24,406 nt of DNA. It comes from Rhodospirillaceae bacterium UBA4468. Its GTDB lineage: Bacteria > Pseudomonadota > Alphaproteobacteria > Rhodospirillales > Casp-alpha2. Positions 1-7,508 of the stretch are shown here, one piece after another. Position numbers and translations under genes: made by a program. Within the stretch, counting starts at the first letter, position 1; each line of letters opens with the position of its first letter. Location: the NCBI GenBank assembly GCA_002389385.1, contig DGOK01000009.1:1-24406 (forward strand). Reading direction: 5' to 3'. The notes under the pieces are model-generated. The model did no database searches. It saw nothing but the letters and a program-made list of their open reading frames with translations, and was not told the DNA's origin.

Positions 1-360
1 AGTCTCCGAGATGAGCTGGAAAGTCTAAGGTTTGAAAAAGATGCGGCAGTCCAGAAAGCGGTTCAAAGGTCTGCAGATGAAATTCAGCAACTAAAAAGCA
101 CTGCATCTAGTCTCCGAGATGAGCTGGAAAGTTTAAGGTTTGAAAAAGATGCGGCAGTCCAGAAAGTGGTTCAAAGGTTCACGGATGAAATTGAACAGCT
201 TAAAGAAACTTCTGCTAATTTGCGGGAAACTTTAGAAAGTCAAAAATTTGAATATGATGCGATATTTCAAAAACAAAAATTAGAAACTGTTATTGAACAC
301 CGACATTTACAAGAAACCTTAGAAAAGCTTCGAGAAGAATTGGACAAAAATAATGGCTAA
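1..360 (+). CDS. Coiled-coil repeat protein, 3' end only
   Basis: The reading frame is open from base 1 and ends at TAA 358-360, so the start lies upstream of the window. The visible 119 residues are almost entirely heptad-like, rich in Glu, Lys, Leu and Gln, and predict a long coiled coil. They form three tandem 36-residue units (108 bp each, starting at 1, 109 and 217). Units 1 and 2 are nearly identical over their first 70 bases, with two differences, then diverge; unit 3 is much more diverged. The first in-frame ATG inside the window (166) lies within unit 2 and is not a credible start. The stop overlaps the start of the cyclase gene by 8 bp, so the two are probably translationally coupled and their products may act together. 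No catalytic motif is visible. A scaffold or signalling partner is an inference; any N-terminal domain is out of view. Confidence 0.8.
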   Translation, partial: SLRDELESLRFEKDAAVQKAVQRSADEIQQLKSTASSLRDELESLRFEKDAAVQKVVQRFTDEIEQLKETSANLRETLESQKFEYDAIFQKQKLETVIEHRHLQETLEKLREELDKNNG

Positions 361-2722
361 TAAAACGATTGGTGAAAAAAATCTAGAAAAAAAATCCAAG
401 GCACAGTTAGCAAATCTAAATGAGGTTCAAAAACAGCTTGAGCGTGCGACTGCTAAGTTACATCAAACTGAAACACTCTTATTAGTTACCCAGAAGATTG
501 CAGGTTTAAAAAGCTTAAGTGAAATCCTTTGGACATTGATCGACATGACCACTCGGGAGTTAGGCGCTGATAGGGGTAGCCTTTTTCTTAACGATCCAAT
601 CACTGGAGAGTTATATTCTCGGGTTGCTCAAGGTGAGCACACAAGGGAAATAAGAATTCTTAATGTAACAGGTATTGCCGGATCAATTTTTCAATCTGGT
701 AAAGGGGAAATCATACATAACGCCTATGAGGATAAGCGCTTTAACAAAAAAATCGATGAGCAGACAGGTTATGTTACAAAAAATATAATATGTGCTCCGG
801 TGAAAACTGTTCGAAATGATACTATAGGTGTCATACAAATATTAAATAAGAAGCGTGGTCGGTTCACGAAAGAGGATTTGGAAATTGTTGAGGGTATTAC
901 TGCGCAGGCAGCTGTATCTCTTCAAAATGCCCAAGGCATGGAGGAAATGGTTAAATCTCGTGAAAAAGAAATGCAATTTCTAGACATTGTATCAGATGTA
1001 ACTGCAGAAATTGATTTAGGGTCCTTGCTCCAACGCGTCATGGTAGAGTCTACTCGTATGTTAAATGCTGATCGTTCAACCTTATTTTTAAACGATCAAA
1101 AGACAAATGAGCTTTTCTCACGTGTAGCGATGGGAGATGAGTTGGGTGAAATACGCTTACCGAATGATTTGGGTATTGCTGGTGCAGTTTTCCAGTCCCG
1201 TGAGACAATAAATATTCCTTATGCTTATGCAGATTTAAGATTTAATCCGGGGTTTGATAAACAAACAGGGTATTTCACGCGCTCAATTTTGTGCGTTCCA
1301 ATCATAAATAAAGATGGGAAATGTATTGGATGTACGCAAGCACTTAACAAAAAAGGTGGTGGTTTCACTGATGAAGATGAATCCCGTTTAAAAGCATTTA
1401 CTCAGCAAGTCGCTATTGCTCTGGAAAACGCGGCATTATTTGAAGATGTGGCGAAGGAGCGCGCATACAACAATAGCATGCTCACAAGTATGTCAAACGC
1501 AGTCATTACAATTGATGATGAAGGAAAAATAGTTACTTGCAACAAAGCTGGATTAAAGATCCTTAAGATTCGTGCTACAGATATTATTGGAAAAACCGCT
1601 GAAGAATTTTTCACTAATGGGCGTGTATGGATTTTAGAAAAGATTAAAATCTGCGAAGAGACCAAACAAGATGAATTGATGATGGATGCTGAATTTGAAG
1701 TTGGCACACATGATGATGACAATATTGAGACTGTATCTGCAAATATAAGTTTTCTTCCATTAGAAAACCAAGATCCTGATGGAAGAATGGATAAAGGTGA
1801 CGGCCATCTAGGCACATTAATAATGATCGAAGACATTTCTGATGAGAAACGTATGAAGTCAACAATGTCGCGATATATTGATCCTCAAATAGCTCAACAA
1901 CTAATGAGTGATGGGACTGATTTAATGGGTGGTCAAGAAACAGTAGCGACTTTACTTTTTTCTGATATTCGTGGTTTTACAACAATAACTGAGACTTTAG
2001 GTGCGCAAGGAACTGTTAGTTTATTAAACGAGTATTTTGATATTATGGTGGAAGCCATAAGTGAACAGGGCGGTATGGTTGATAAATTTATTGGTGATGC
2101 AATTATGGCAGGATTCGGTATACCCTTAGCTGGCACCGATGATGAAGATCGCGGGGTTCGGGCTGGCATCAATATGATTTCTCGTCTGTGGGACTGGAAT
2201 GCAATTCGTGAAAAAGAAGGGAAGATGCCTGTTGATATGGGCTTGGGCTTGAATACAGACAAAGTTGTTTCAGGCAATATAGGGTCATCTAAGCGAATGG
2301 ATTACACCATGATTGGTGATGGAGTTAACTTAGCCGCCAGACTTGAAAGCGCCTGCAAGCAATACTCGGCGAGGATTTTAATAAGTGACTATACTTACCA
2401 CAAGCTAAAAGGTACTTACCAAATTCGCTATATTGACGATGTTGTTGTCAAGGGTAAGACTGAGCCTGTAGGTGTCAGGGAAGTTCTTGATTATCACAAT
2501 GACATGTCGTTTCCGAACCTTATGGATACAGTTAACCACTTTAATGAAGGCAGAGAATTATACAAGAAAGGTAGTTGGGATAAAGCCATTAAATCATTTA
2601 AAGAATGCTTGAGAGCGAACCCTAAAGATAAACTATCTGATACTTATATTGATAGATGTTCAATTATGAAAAAAGAAAATCCAAAACAATGGGATGGTGT
2701 CTGGATAATGACTTCAAAATAG
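353..2722 (+). CDS. GAF-GAF-PAS class III adenylate cyclase
   Basis: A 789-residue protein predicted to make cAMP from ATP. The order is a short coiled coil (about 8-45), GAF-A (50-193), GAF-B (210-360), PAS (368-495), class III cyclase domain (530-710), then a TPR-like tail (730-760). The two GAF domains resemble each other strongly; each has an FLND segment and a QTGY segment, as in cyclic-nucleotide-binding GAF domains. In the cyclase domain, metal-binding Asp538 (FSDIRGF) and Asp582 (GDAIM), substrate-selecting Lys578 and Thr652, and transition-state Asn659 and Arg663 are all present. This favours ATP over GTP. The layout, including the C-terminal WDGVW segment, matches cyanobacterial CyaB1-type cyclases. 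No signal peptide or membrane segment is seen, so it should be cytosolic. It begins 8 bp inside the coiled-coil gene. Direct GAF control by cyclic nucleotide is inferred from the family. Confidence 0.93.
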   Translation: MANKTIGEKNLEKKSKAQLANLNEVQKQLERATAKLHQTETLLLVTQKIAGLKSLSEILWTLIDMTTRELGADRGSLFLNDPITGELYSRVAQGEHTREIRILNVTGIAGSIFQSGKGEIIHNAYEDKRFNKKIDEQTGYVTKNIICAPVKTVRNDTIGVIQILNKKRGRFTKEDLEIVEGITAQAAVSLQNAQGMEEMVKSREKEMQFLDIVSDVTAEIDLGSLLQRVMVESTRMLNADRSTLFLNDQKTNELFSRVAMGDELGEIRLPNDLGIAGAVFQSRETINIPYAYADLRFNPGFDKQTGYFTRSILCVPIINKDGKCIGCTQALNKKGGGFTDEDESRLKAFTQQVAIALENAALFEDVAKERAYNNSMLTSMSNAVITIDDEGKIVTCNKAGLKILKIRATDIIGKTAEEFFTNGRVWILEKIKICEETKQDELMMDAEFEVGTHDDDNIETVSANISFLPLENQDPDGRMDKGDGHLGTLIMIEDISDEKRMKSTMSRYIDPQIAQQLMSDGTDLMGGQETVATLLFSDIRGFTTITETLGAQGTVSLLNEYFDIMVEAISEQGGMVDKFIGDAIMAGFGIPLAGTDDEDRGVRAGINMISRLWDWNAIREKEGKMPVDMGLGLNTDKVVSGNIGSSKRMDYTMIGDGVNLAARLESACKQYSARILISDYTYHKLKGTYQIRYIDDVVVKGKTEPVGVREVLDYHNDMSFPNLMDTVNHFNEGRELYKKGSWDKAIKSFKECLRANPKDKLSDTYIDRCSIMKKENPKQWDGVWIMTSK

Positions 2723-2782
2723 CTGTTTTTTTTAGCCGAACGAATTTTAAGTTGATTACAAACTTGCGGCTAACCCCGTCAG

Positions 2783-3440
2783 CTAAGTTAAATTCTGCAT
2801 AGCCCACTGTTTCATCATTCTTAATTGAGCTTGCGGCTTAGGGTTGTAAAATCGCTACTCACATTTCTTTAAAAAATATCCCGAAATGCTCCTTTGGAAC
2901 ATCATTGAATTTGTGCATATGGCGCTTGGCTTGCGACCAGAAGTTTTCAATTCCATTGATGTGATTCTCCTTGTCTGCAAACAGTTTAGAATGATTGATG
3001 CGGAAGTGTTTTAATTCAGATACATCCAGCACTTTATAACCTCGCCAGCAGTCTGAATAGACAATACTATCTGGCACAACTTTTCGTTCAATAATGGGGT
3101 ATAAGGTTGCTGACGAAGCATCCGCGTTAACTTTTGAGTAAACCTTACCTCCGCAATTTAAAAGCTCGAACACCGGGACTTTTACTGCAGCACCTCGGCC
3201 GCGCTTTCCTTTGCGCTTGCCGCCAAAGTAACTTTAATCAACTTCAATATCTCCGCTGAAAACAGTGTCAGCCTCTTGCTCAAGATGATAAGTGATGATT
3301 TCCCGTAATCTATGAAAATAATATATCGCTGTTTTTGGGTTAACTCGGACAAAATCAGCTGCGCACCGGGCTGTGGCTCCAGCTACAAAATGCTCGATTA
3401 GACGATCTTTTTAAGCTTTACTTAATTGGCTCTTTCTCAT
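2783..3440 (-). pseudogene. Decayed IS1595-family (ISXO2-like) transposase
   Basis: Read on the minus strand from ATG at 3440, the frame gives a recognisable IS1595-family transposase. It has an N-terminal zone, then an EVD-stop-SYFGG-KRKGKRGRG segment around the first catalytic Asp, then SDCWRGY and HINGIENFW, which carry the remaining DD(N/E) motif residues. The frame is broken by TAA at 3411-3413 (codon 10) and TAA at 3234-3236, where the family normally has Glu after EVD. Near the C-terminus one extra base in the T run at 2864-2866 shifts the frame. Restoring it recovers the family tail KECEWRFYNP, with Trp changed to TAG (2855-2857), and the frame ends at TAG 2783-2785. Three nonsense changes plus a frameshift mean no active transposase. 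Possible element ends lie near 2765 (cggctaaccccgtcagcta) and 3475 (ggggctgatctagcta on the minus strand), but they match only loosely. Confidence 0.85.
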
Positions 3441-3526
3441 AATACCCATAATAAAACCTAAATCGTGATAGCTAGATCAGCCCCTTAAACTTTTAATTTA
3501 ATTTAAATGTAAGAAATAAACCCATT

Positions 3527-3776
3527 TATGAATGGAAAAGTTCCTGAAGGTTAGCAATTTGGGTGCCAGCATGAGCAGCTGAGAAATTGCTACGTTAACG
3601 CCGTTACGGAGAGCTTCTTTCAACTTCTGAGAAGAGAGTAGATCAGGCCATGAAGGTATGTGACCCGCAAAGACGCTCGCCGAAACCTGTTCAATTATAT
3701 CGAATTCTTTCACAATCCAAAAAGAAAGCACGCTAGCATTGGAATGTTGTCGCCAATAGATTTTGAACGTCATTAA
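3527..3776 (+). pseudogene. Decayed IS3-family OrfB (rve) C-terminal remnant
   Basis: Plus-strand translation across several frames recovers the C-terminus of an IS3-family integrase-type transposase. It runs YEWK, FLKVSNLGASMSS, then CYVNAVTESFFQLLRRE, then RYVTRKDARRNLFNYIEFF, then HNPKRKHASIGMLSPIDFE, ending at TAA 3774-3776. These correspond to the conserved NCYDNAV.ESFF, RRDVF.YIEFFYNPKRKH and GMLSP.DFE blocks, including the catalytic Glu of the DDE triad. There are at least two one-base frame shifts (near 3537 and 3579) and two in-frame stops (TAG 3639-3641, TGA 3651-3653). OrfA and the N-terminal part of OrfB are missing. A sequence resembling an IS3-type right end (gtgcctaaaaaaactattgg) follows at about 3792. 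The open frame antisense to this stretch (3498-3773) is therefore a shadow. Confidence 0.8.
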
Positions 3777-4070
3777 AAATCGAAGTCACTGGGTGCCTAA
3801 AAAAACTATTGGCAATTTAGTATTTGGCAATCCCGTGGCAACGGTTCGTCTTTAAGCTACAATAAGGTTAGCGTTGGGCGATATGCGTGTTTGTGAAAAG
3901 TTAACGAGATATGAACTGAGCATTAAGATAGCATTAGAGAGTAATGAAATAAACTGTGCTTAAGCCGTTCGCTTGGTCGAAATAAATTATTTCAGGCTTT
4001 CATTTAAGAGAGATTTCGCTGGAAGTGGTCACCTACAAAAGGCTCTTAAATTTGAAAAAGATATCAGTTT
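3777..4070. other. Gene-free interval between IS debris and DUF2889 gene
   Basis: About 290 bp with no convincing reading frame on either strand and no recognised RNA. The first 45 bp may be the end of the IS3 remnant. The rest is A+T-rich. No clear terminator was found for the leftward DUF2889 gene that ends here. Confidence 0.5.
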
Positions 4071-4634
4071 TTAAATTTTCTCTTCCTCAGATTTATAAAA
4101 ACTTGGCCAGCGACGTTTAACAACGACACTGGATGACGCCAAAGCATGACATGTATCTAGTGTCGATGGCTTTGCGCCGTCGGTGGGCTCATTATCTCGT
4201 TTTCGACGCGCAGGAATGACGGCCTGAAATGCTGTGATGGGCAGGGGGCCTAGAACCAGATCAGAAATATGTGTGCAACCCTTGGTGCGGCCAAGGCGTT
4301 CAAACACGTTCTTTCGCCAACCGGGGCCGATTTTCAGACCAGCAAGCTGTGCGTAGGCGGATGTAATATTACCGCACATGTTAAAAGGGCCTGCTTCGGT
4401 GACAGCTTCAGCGGATTGAACAACCAGGTCTTCATTCACCGTAAGGCGCACGCGCATCTGATGCACAGGCTCTCCGGCCGCAACGCCATCGCGGTCAATA
4501 TTATCAAAGGTATAAGATTTGGTATCTGTGATGATCCCTTCGATATCCCACAATTCGTCATCACGTTGATATGCATCGCATGTAATTGTGCGGGTGTGGA
4601 TATGGCGTCTGGGGGCGGCTTTCGACAGCGGCAT
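4071..4634 (-). CDS. DUF2889 family protein
   Basis: A 187-residue protein of the DUF2889 family, function unknown. Family-type segments are present: HTRTITCDAY near the N-terminus, then LWDIEG and DTKSYTF, then GEPVHQMRVRLTV, GPGW and CTHISDLVLGPL. No signal peptide, membrane segment or known catalytic motif is seen. The frame stays open further upstream (to 4709), but the start at ATG 4634 is preferred: AGGAG sits six bases ahead of it and the family homology begins there. A longer start would run across the promoter and operator of the divergent TetR gene. Sharing that control region suggests it works with the acyl-CoA mutase operon, perhaps on the same substrate route. That is inference from context only. 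Confidence 0.85.
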   Translation of the reverse strand: MPLSKAAPRRHIHTRTITCDAYQRDDELWDIEGIITDTKSYTFDNIDRDGVAAGEPVHQMRVRLTVNEDLVVQSAEAVTEAGPFNMCGNITSAYAQLAGLKIGPGWRKNVFERLGRTKGCTHISDLVLGPLPITAFQAVIPARRKRDNEPTDGAKPSTLDTCHALASSSVVVKRRWPSFYKSEEEKI

Positions 4635-4670
4635 TGAAATCTCCTGTAGTTGTTCCTCAATATTTCGCTT

Positions 4671-4699
4671 TTGCCAGTCAGAAGTGCAAGTGATATATT
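4671..4699 (+). promoter_or_regulatory. Sigma-70-like promoter of the TetR-mutase operon
   Basis: A -35 box TTGCCA (4671-4676) and a -10 box TATATT (4694-4699) are separated by exactly 17 bp, 34 bp upstream of the tetR GTG start. The predicted transcription start (about 4706) falls inside the palindrome at 4704-4719. It is the only convincing promoter ahead of the four tightly packed genes. Seen by eye, not scored. Confidence 0.6.
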
Positions 4700-4703
4700 T
4701 ACC

Positions 4704-4719
4704 AAACAAACGTTTGTTT
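4704..4719. promoter_or_regulatory. Perfect 16-bp palindrome, likely TetR operator
   Basis: AAACAAACGTTTGTTT is identical to its reverse complement. It lies just downstream of the -10 box and 13 bp before the tetR start, between the divergent DUF2889 and tetR genes. Size, symmetry and position are typical of an autoregulatory operator for a TetR-family dimer. Binding there would block the operon promoter and could also affect DUF2889. Confidence 0.7.
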
Positions 4720-4732
4720 AAGGAAAATTACT

Positions 4733-5359
4733 GTGGATGGATTGGTAGAAACGCAATCAACGGCAAAGGGAATGCAGCGGCGAAGTAACAATCGTCGCCA
4801 GGCTATACTTGATGCTGCGGCCCTTCAATTTCGTCATCAAGGTTATGCTGCGACGACAATGCGCGATATTGCACGAGATGCAGGGATGCTTGCGGGCTCG
4901 CTTTATTATCATTTTCCTTCGAAATCAGAATTGTTTTTAGCGGTTCATCAAGAAGGTGTCAGGCGCATTGCCGATGCCGTCGATCAGGCGATCAACTCGA
5001 ATGATGCCAATGTTGAGCCATGGCTTCGCCTTGAGCATGGGCTAATTGCGCATCTTGAAAGCTTATTGAGCGGGGGAGATTACGCCCAAGTCGTTATTCG
5101 TGACTTACCAATTGATGACCCGGCATTAAAAGCAAAGCTTGTCGCACTTCGCGATTCATATGAAGACCGTTTCCGCGAACTCATTGATGCTTTGCTATTG
5201 GCTGAGCCTGGTGATGCGCGTTGGATCAGGTTGATGCTGCTCGGTGCGGCGAATTGGTCAAAAATGTGGTTCCGTGCCGATGGTGCCAGCCCCGCTGAGA
5301 TCGGAAAGAACTTTATCCGGATGATACGTGCATCAAATGCAATGGAGATTAGGTCATGA
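4733..5359 (+). CDS. TetR/AcrR family transcriptional regulator
   Basis: A 208-residue TetR-type repressor. The N-terminal helix-turn-helix domain is at about 20-65, with AILDAAALQFRHQGYAATTM, DIARDAGM and GSLYYHFPSKSELF. The rest is the helical ligand-binding and dimerisation domain. The start chosen is GTG 4733, with AAGGA eight bases upstream; ATG 4772 with its own purine-rich leader is an alternative that removes 13 residues. It is the first gene of a four-gene unit; its TGA overlaps the next ATG as ATGA. The palindrome at 4704-4719 is its probable operator, and an acyl-CoA or related pathway intermediate is its probable inducer. Both statements are inferred from family behaviour and position. 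Confidence 0.93.
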   Translation: MDGLVETQSTAKGMQRRSNNRRQAILDAAALQFRHQGYAATTMRDIARDAGMLAGSLYYHFPSKSELFLAVHQEGVRRIADAVDQAINSNDANVEPWLRLEHGLIAHLESLLSGGDYAQVVIRDLPIDDPALKAKLVALRDSYEDRFRELIDALLLAEPGDARWIRLMLLGAANWSKMWFRADGASPAEIGKNFIRMIRASNAMEIRS

Positions 5360-5823
5360 ATACGTCGGTCGAAACTGAAACGACAGAAATGTCACCACAG
5401 ATTGCAGCACTCTCTCGCCCACCCAAAGTCATGGTGACGAAGATTGGTCTTGATGGGCATGACCGTGGATCAAGGCTGGTTGCTTCATTTTTGCGCGATG
5501 CTGGCATGGAAGTTATCTACACGGGGCCATGGCAAGAAGTGGCGACGGTGGTCAATCAAGCGGCTCAGGAAGATGTTGATTGTATCGGTGTCAGTTCATT
5601 GGCGACAGATCATCTTTTGGTGCCAAAGTTGATGACAGCCCTTCGAAACGCTGGGCTGGACGATACTATTGTGATTGTCGGTGGGATTGTTCCAGACGAG
5701 GACGAGAAAATGCTCAAACAAGAGGGCGTTGCCGCAGTCTTCCATTCGGGAAGTTCGCGCGCTGATATTGTTGATGGCATTGCTGATTTGATTATTAAGC
5801 GCCGGAAAGAGTTGGGAGAATAA
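5356..5823 (+). CDS. B12-binding small subunit of acyl-CoA mutase
   Basis: A 155-residue free-standing cobalamin-binding domain of the methylmalonyl-CoA mutase C-terminal type. The DxHxxG motif is present as D33-G-H35-D-R-G38, where His35 would be the lower axial cobalt ligand. The matching SxL segment (S80-S81-L82) and the GG segment (G109-G110, VGGIVP) are also there. The first 20 residues are a non-conserved lead. It starts in an ATGA overlap with tetR, with GGAG eight bases before the ATG, and ends two bases before the mutase large subunit. Separate large and small subunits are the arrangement of isobutyryl-CoA and 2-hydroxyisobutyryl-CoA mutases. It should therefore pair with the next gene product in the cytosol and carry adenosylcobalamin. 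Confidence 0.93.
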   Translation: MNTSVETETTEMSPQIAALSRPPKVMVTKIGLDGHDRGSRLVASFLRDAGMEVIYTGPWQEVATVVNQAAQEDVDCIGVSSLATDHLLVPKLMTALRNAGLDDTIVIVGGIVPDEDEKMLKQEGVAAVFHSGSSRADIVDGIADLIIKRRKELGE

Positions 5824-5825
5824 AA

Positions 5826-7508
5826 ATGGCACAGGATGGAAAAAATACGACGCTGGGCCAGGACTTCGAAGCTGCGCGTGATGGCTGGCAAGGTGCTTAT
5901 GAGAAGCAGTTGCCGGATGAAGAAAAACGTCATAACCGCTCAGGCATCGAAGTTAAGCCGCTTTATACGCCTGAAGATTGGTCTTCGGATGATTACATGC
6001 CTGATCTTGGGTTCCCTGGTGACGCGCCATATACCCGGGGTATTTATCCAACAATGCACCGGGGGCGTTCCTGGACGCAGCGACAACTGATCGGCTTGGC
6101 GACACCTGAGGATTACAACGCGCGGATGCGCCGCATTGTTGATAGTGGGGCCACGGCGCTTAGCATGATTCCGTGTAATTCTTTTTACCGGGGTTTTGAT
6201 GCGGACGAGGTTGATATCGAAATCCTCGGTACGTGTGGCACGACGATCAATACGGTTGATGATATGGAAACATGTCTGGCTGGTGTGCCTATTGGCGATA
6301 TTTCTATCGCACTCAATGATCCATCGCCATTTACGCTATTGGCGTTTCTCTTGAGTGTTGCGAAGCGTCGGAATGTCTCATGGGACCGAATATCTGGCAC
6401 CTCAAATCAGAGTGATTACATCTCTCATTATGTTGCCAATCATATGTTCTTTCGCCTCGCTTTAGGCGGCGCACGCCGGTTATTTGTTGATCACGTGCAG
6501 TTTGTAAATGAGAGATTACCGATGTGGAATCCCGTATCTGTCGTGGGTCAGCATATGCAGCAATCGGGTGCGACGCCGGCTGAGGCAATGGCGTTCACAT
6601 TGGCTTCAGCCATTCAGTATGCCGAAGACTGTCAGGCCCGTGGGCTTGATGTTGATACCTTCCTGCCACGGTTTACGTTTTTCTTTGATATCTCTATCAG
6701 TTTTTTTGAAGAGATTGCAAAGTTCCGAGCTGGCCGTCGTATCTGGGCGCGTCTGGCTAAAGAGCGATTAGGTGCAAAAGACCCGCGTGCGTGGCGATTC
6801 AAATTTCATGCGCAGACGTCAGGCGTTGATCTGACGCGCCAACAACCATTGAACAATATAGCCAGAACTACGACCCAGGCGATTGCGGGTATCTTGGGCG
6901 GTTTACAGTCGATGCATACGGATGCGTATGACGAGGTGCTTTCGACGCCAACGGAAGCAGCGGCAAAAATTGCAATTCAAACGCAGAACATCCTCAGGGA
7001 AGAGGCGGGTCTAACAGATGTTATTGATCCATTGGGCGGATCTTATTACGTCGAGGCGCTCACGGATCAAATGGAAGAAAAAATACTGGCAGCGTTTGAT
7101 GTAATCGAAGCTGCGGGCGGCATGTTCAAAGCTGTCGAAAATGGATTGGTACAGGAAAAACTTGGCGACTCGTCGCTTGAATTCCAACGCCGTGTTGAGA
7201 CAGGAAAGCAGACGATTGTCGGTGTAAATGCATATCAAGATGATGAACCGATACCTGTGATGCCGCTTGAACGTCCGGACCGGTCCGCGATGGAAGCACA
7301 AGTTCAGAAGCTCAAGAAGTTTAAGGCCGATCGCTCATTAGCGGGTGTTGAACGTGCGTTAGCTGCGATGGCGCGGGCGTGTGAGAACGAAGACGATAGT
7401 GTGTTTTCCAGGCTTGTTGATGCTGCTGATGCCGGTGCGACGCATGGCGAAATATGCACGTGCTTACGCGCCGAACTTGGCTTTGGTCAGCCACTGATTG
7501 CCGCATGA
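5826..7508 (+). CDS. Acyl-CoA mutase large subunit, atypical active site
   Basis: A 560-residue TIM-barrel subunit of the methylmalonyl-CoA mutase family, predicted to catalyse a B12-dependent carbon-skeleton rearrangement of an acyl-CoA. Family landmarks are TMHRGRSWTQRQ (76-87), VGQHMQQSGA (240-249, with conserved active-site His243), AQTSG (329-333), NNIARTT (343-349) and DPLGGSYYVE (401-410). The B12 domain is absent and supplied by the preceding gene. In true methylmalonyl-CoA mutase, Tyr89 and Arg207 recognise the substrate; the aligned positions here are Leu88 and Ala204 (by eye). The loop usually reading FDLPT is IPCNS (114-118). Methylmalonyl-CoA is thus an unlikely substrate. The pattern is nearer to, but not the same as, the Phe/Gln of isobutyryl-CoA mutase or the Ile/Asp of 2-hydroxyisobutyryl-CoA mutase. 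GGGAG precedes the start; the TGA overlaps the thioesterase ATG. Confidence 0.9.
   Translation: MAQDGKNTTLGQDFEAARDGWQGAYEKQLPDEEKRHNRSGIEVKPLYTPEDWSSDDYMPDLGFPGDAPYTRGIYPTMHRGRSWTQRQLIGLATPEDYNARMRRIVDSGATALSMIPCNSFYRGFDADEVDIEILGTCGTTINTVDDMETCLAGVPIGDISIALNDPSPFTLLAFLLSVAKRRNVSWDRISGTSNQSDYISHYVANHMFFRLALGGARRLFVDHVQFVNERLPMWNPVSVVGQHMQQSGATPAEAMAFTLASAIQYAEDCQARGLDVDTFLPRFTFFFDISISFFEEIAKFRAGRRIWARLAKERLGAKDPRAWRFKFHAQTSGVDLTRQQPLNNIARTTTQAIAGILGGLQSMHTDAYDEVLSTPTEAAAKIAIQTQNILREEAGLTDVIDPLGGSYYVEALTDQMEEKILAAFDVIEAAGGMFKAVENGLVQEKLGDSSLEFQRRVETGKQTIVGVNAYQDDEPIPVMPLERPDRSAMEAQVQKLKKFKADRSLAGVERALAAMARACENEDDSVFSRLVDAADAGATHGEICTCLRAELGFGQPLIAA

Noticed and set aside
2763..2838. Direct repeat of cttgcggct at 2763 and 2830
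   Set aside because: The second copy lies in the transposase coding region; nine bases is short enough to be chance and it does not match an expected IS end.
3498..3773. 91-residue open frame on the minus strand
   Set aside because: It is antisense to a recognisable IS3-family OrfB remnant on the plus strand, and its own product matches nothing I recognise.
4030..4050. gaagtggtcacctacaaaag, reminiscent of some IS ends
   Set aside because: No partner repeat or transposase fragment could be tied to it.
4635..4709. Longer start for the DUF2889 gene
   Set aside because: The added 25 residues would span the tetR promoter and part of the operator; ATG 4634 has a good AGGAG and begins where family similarity starts.
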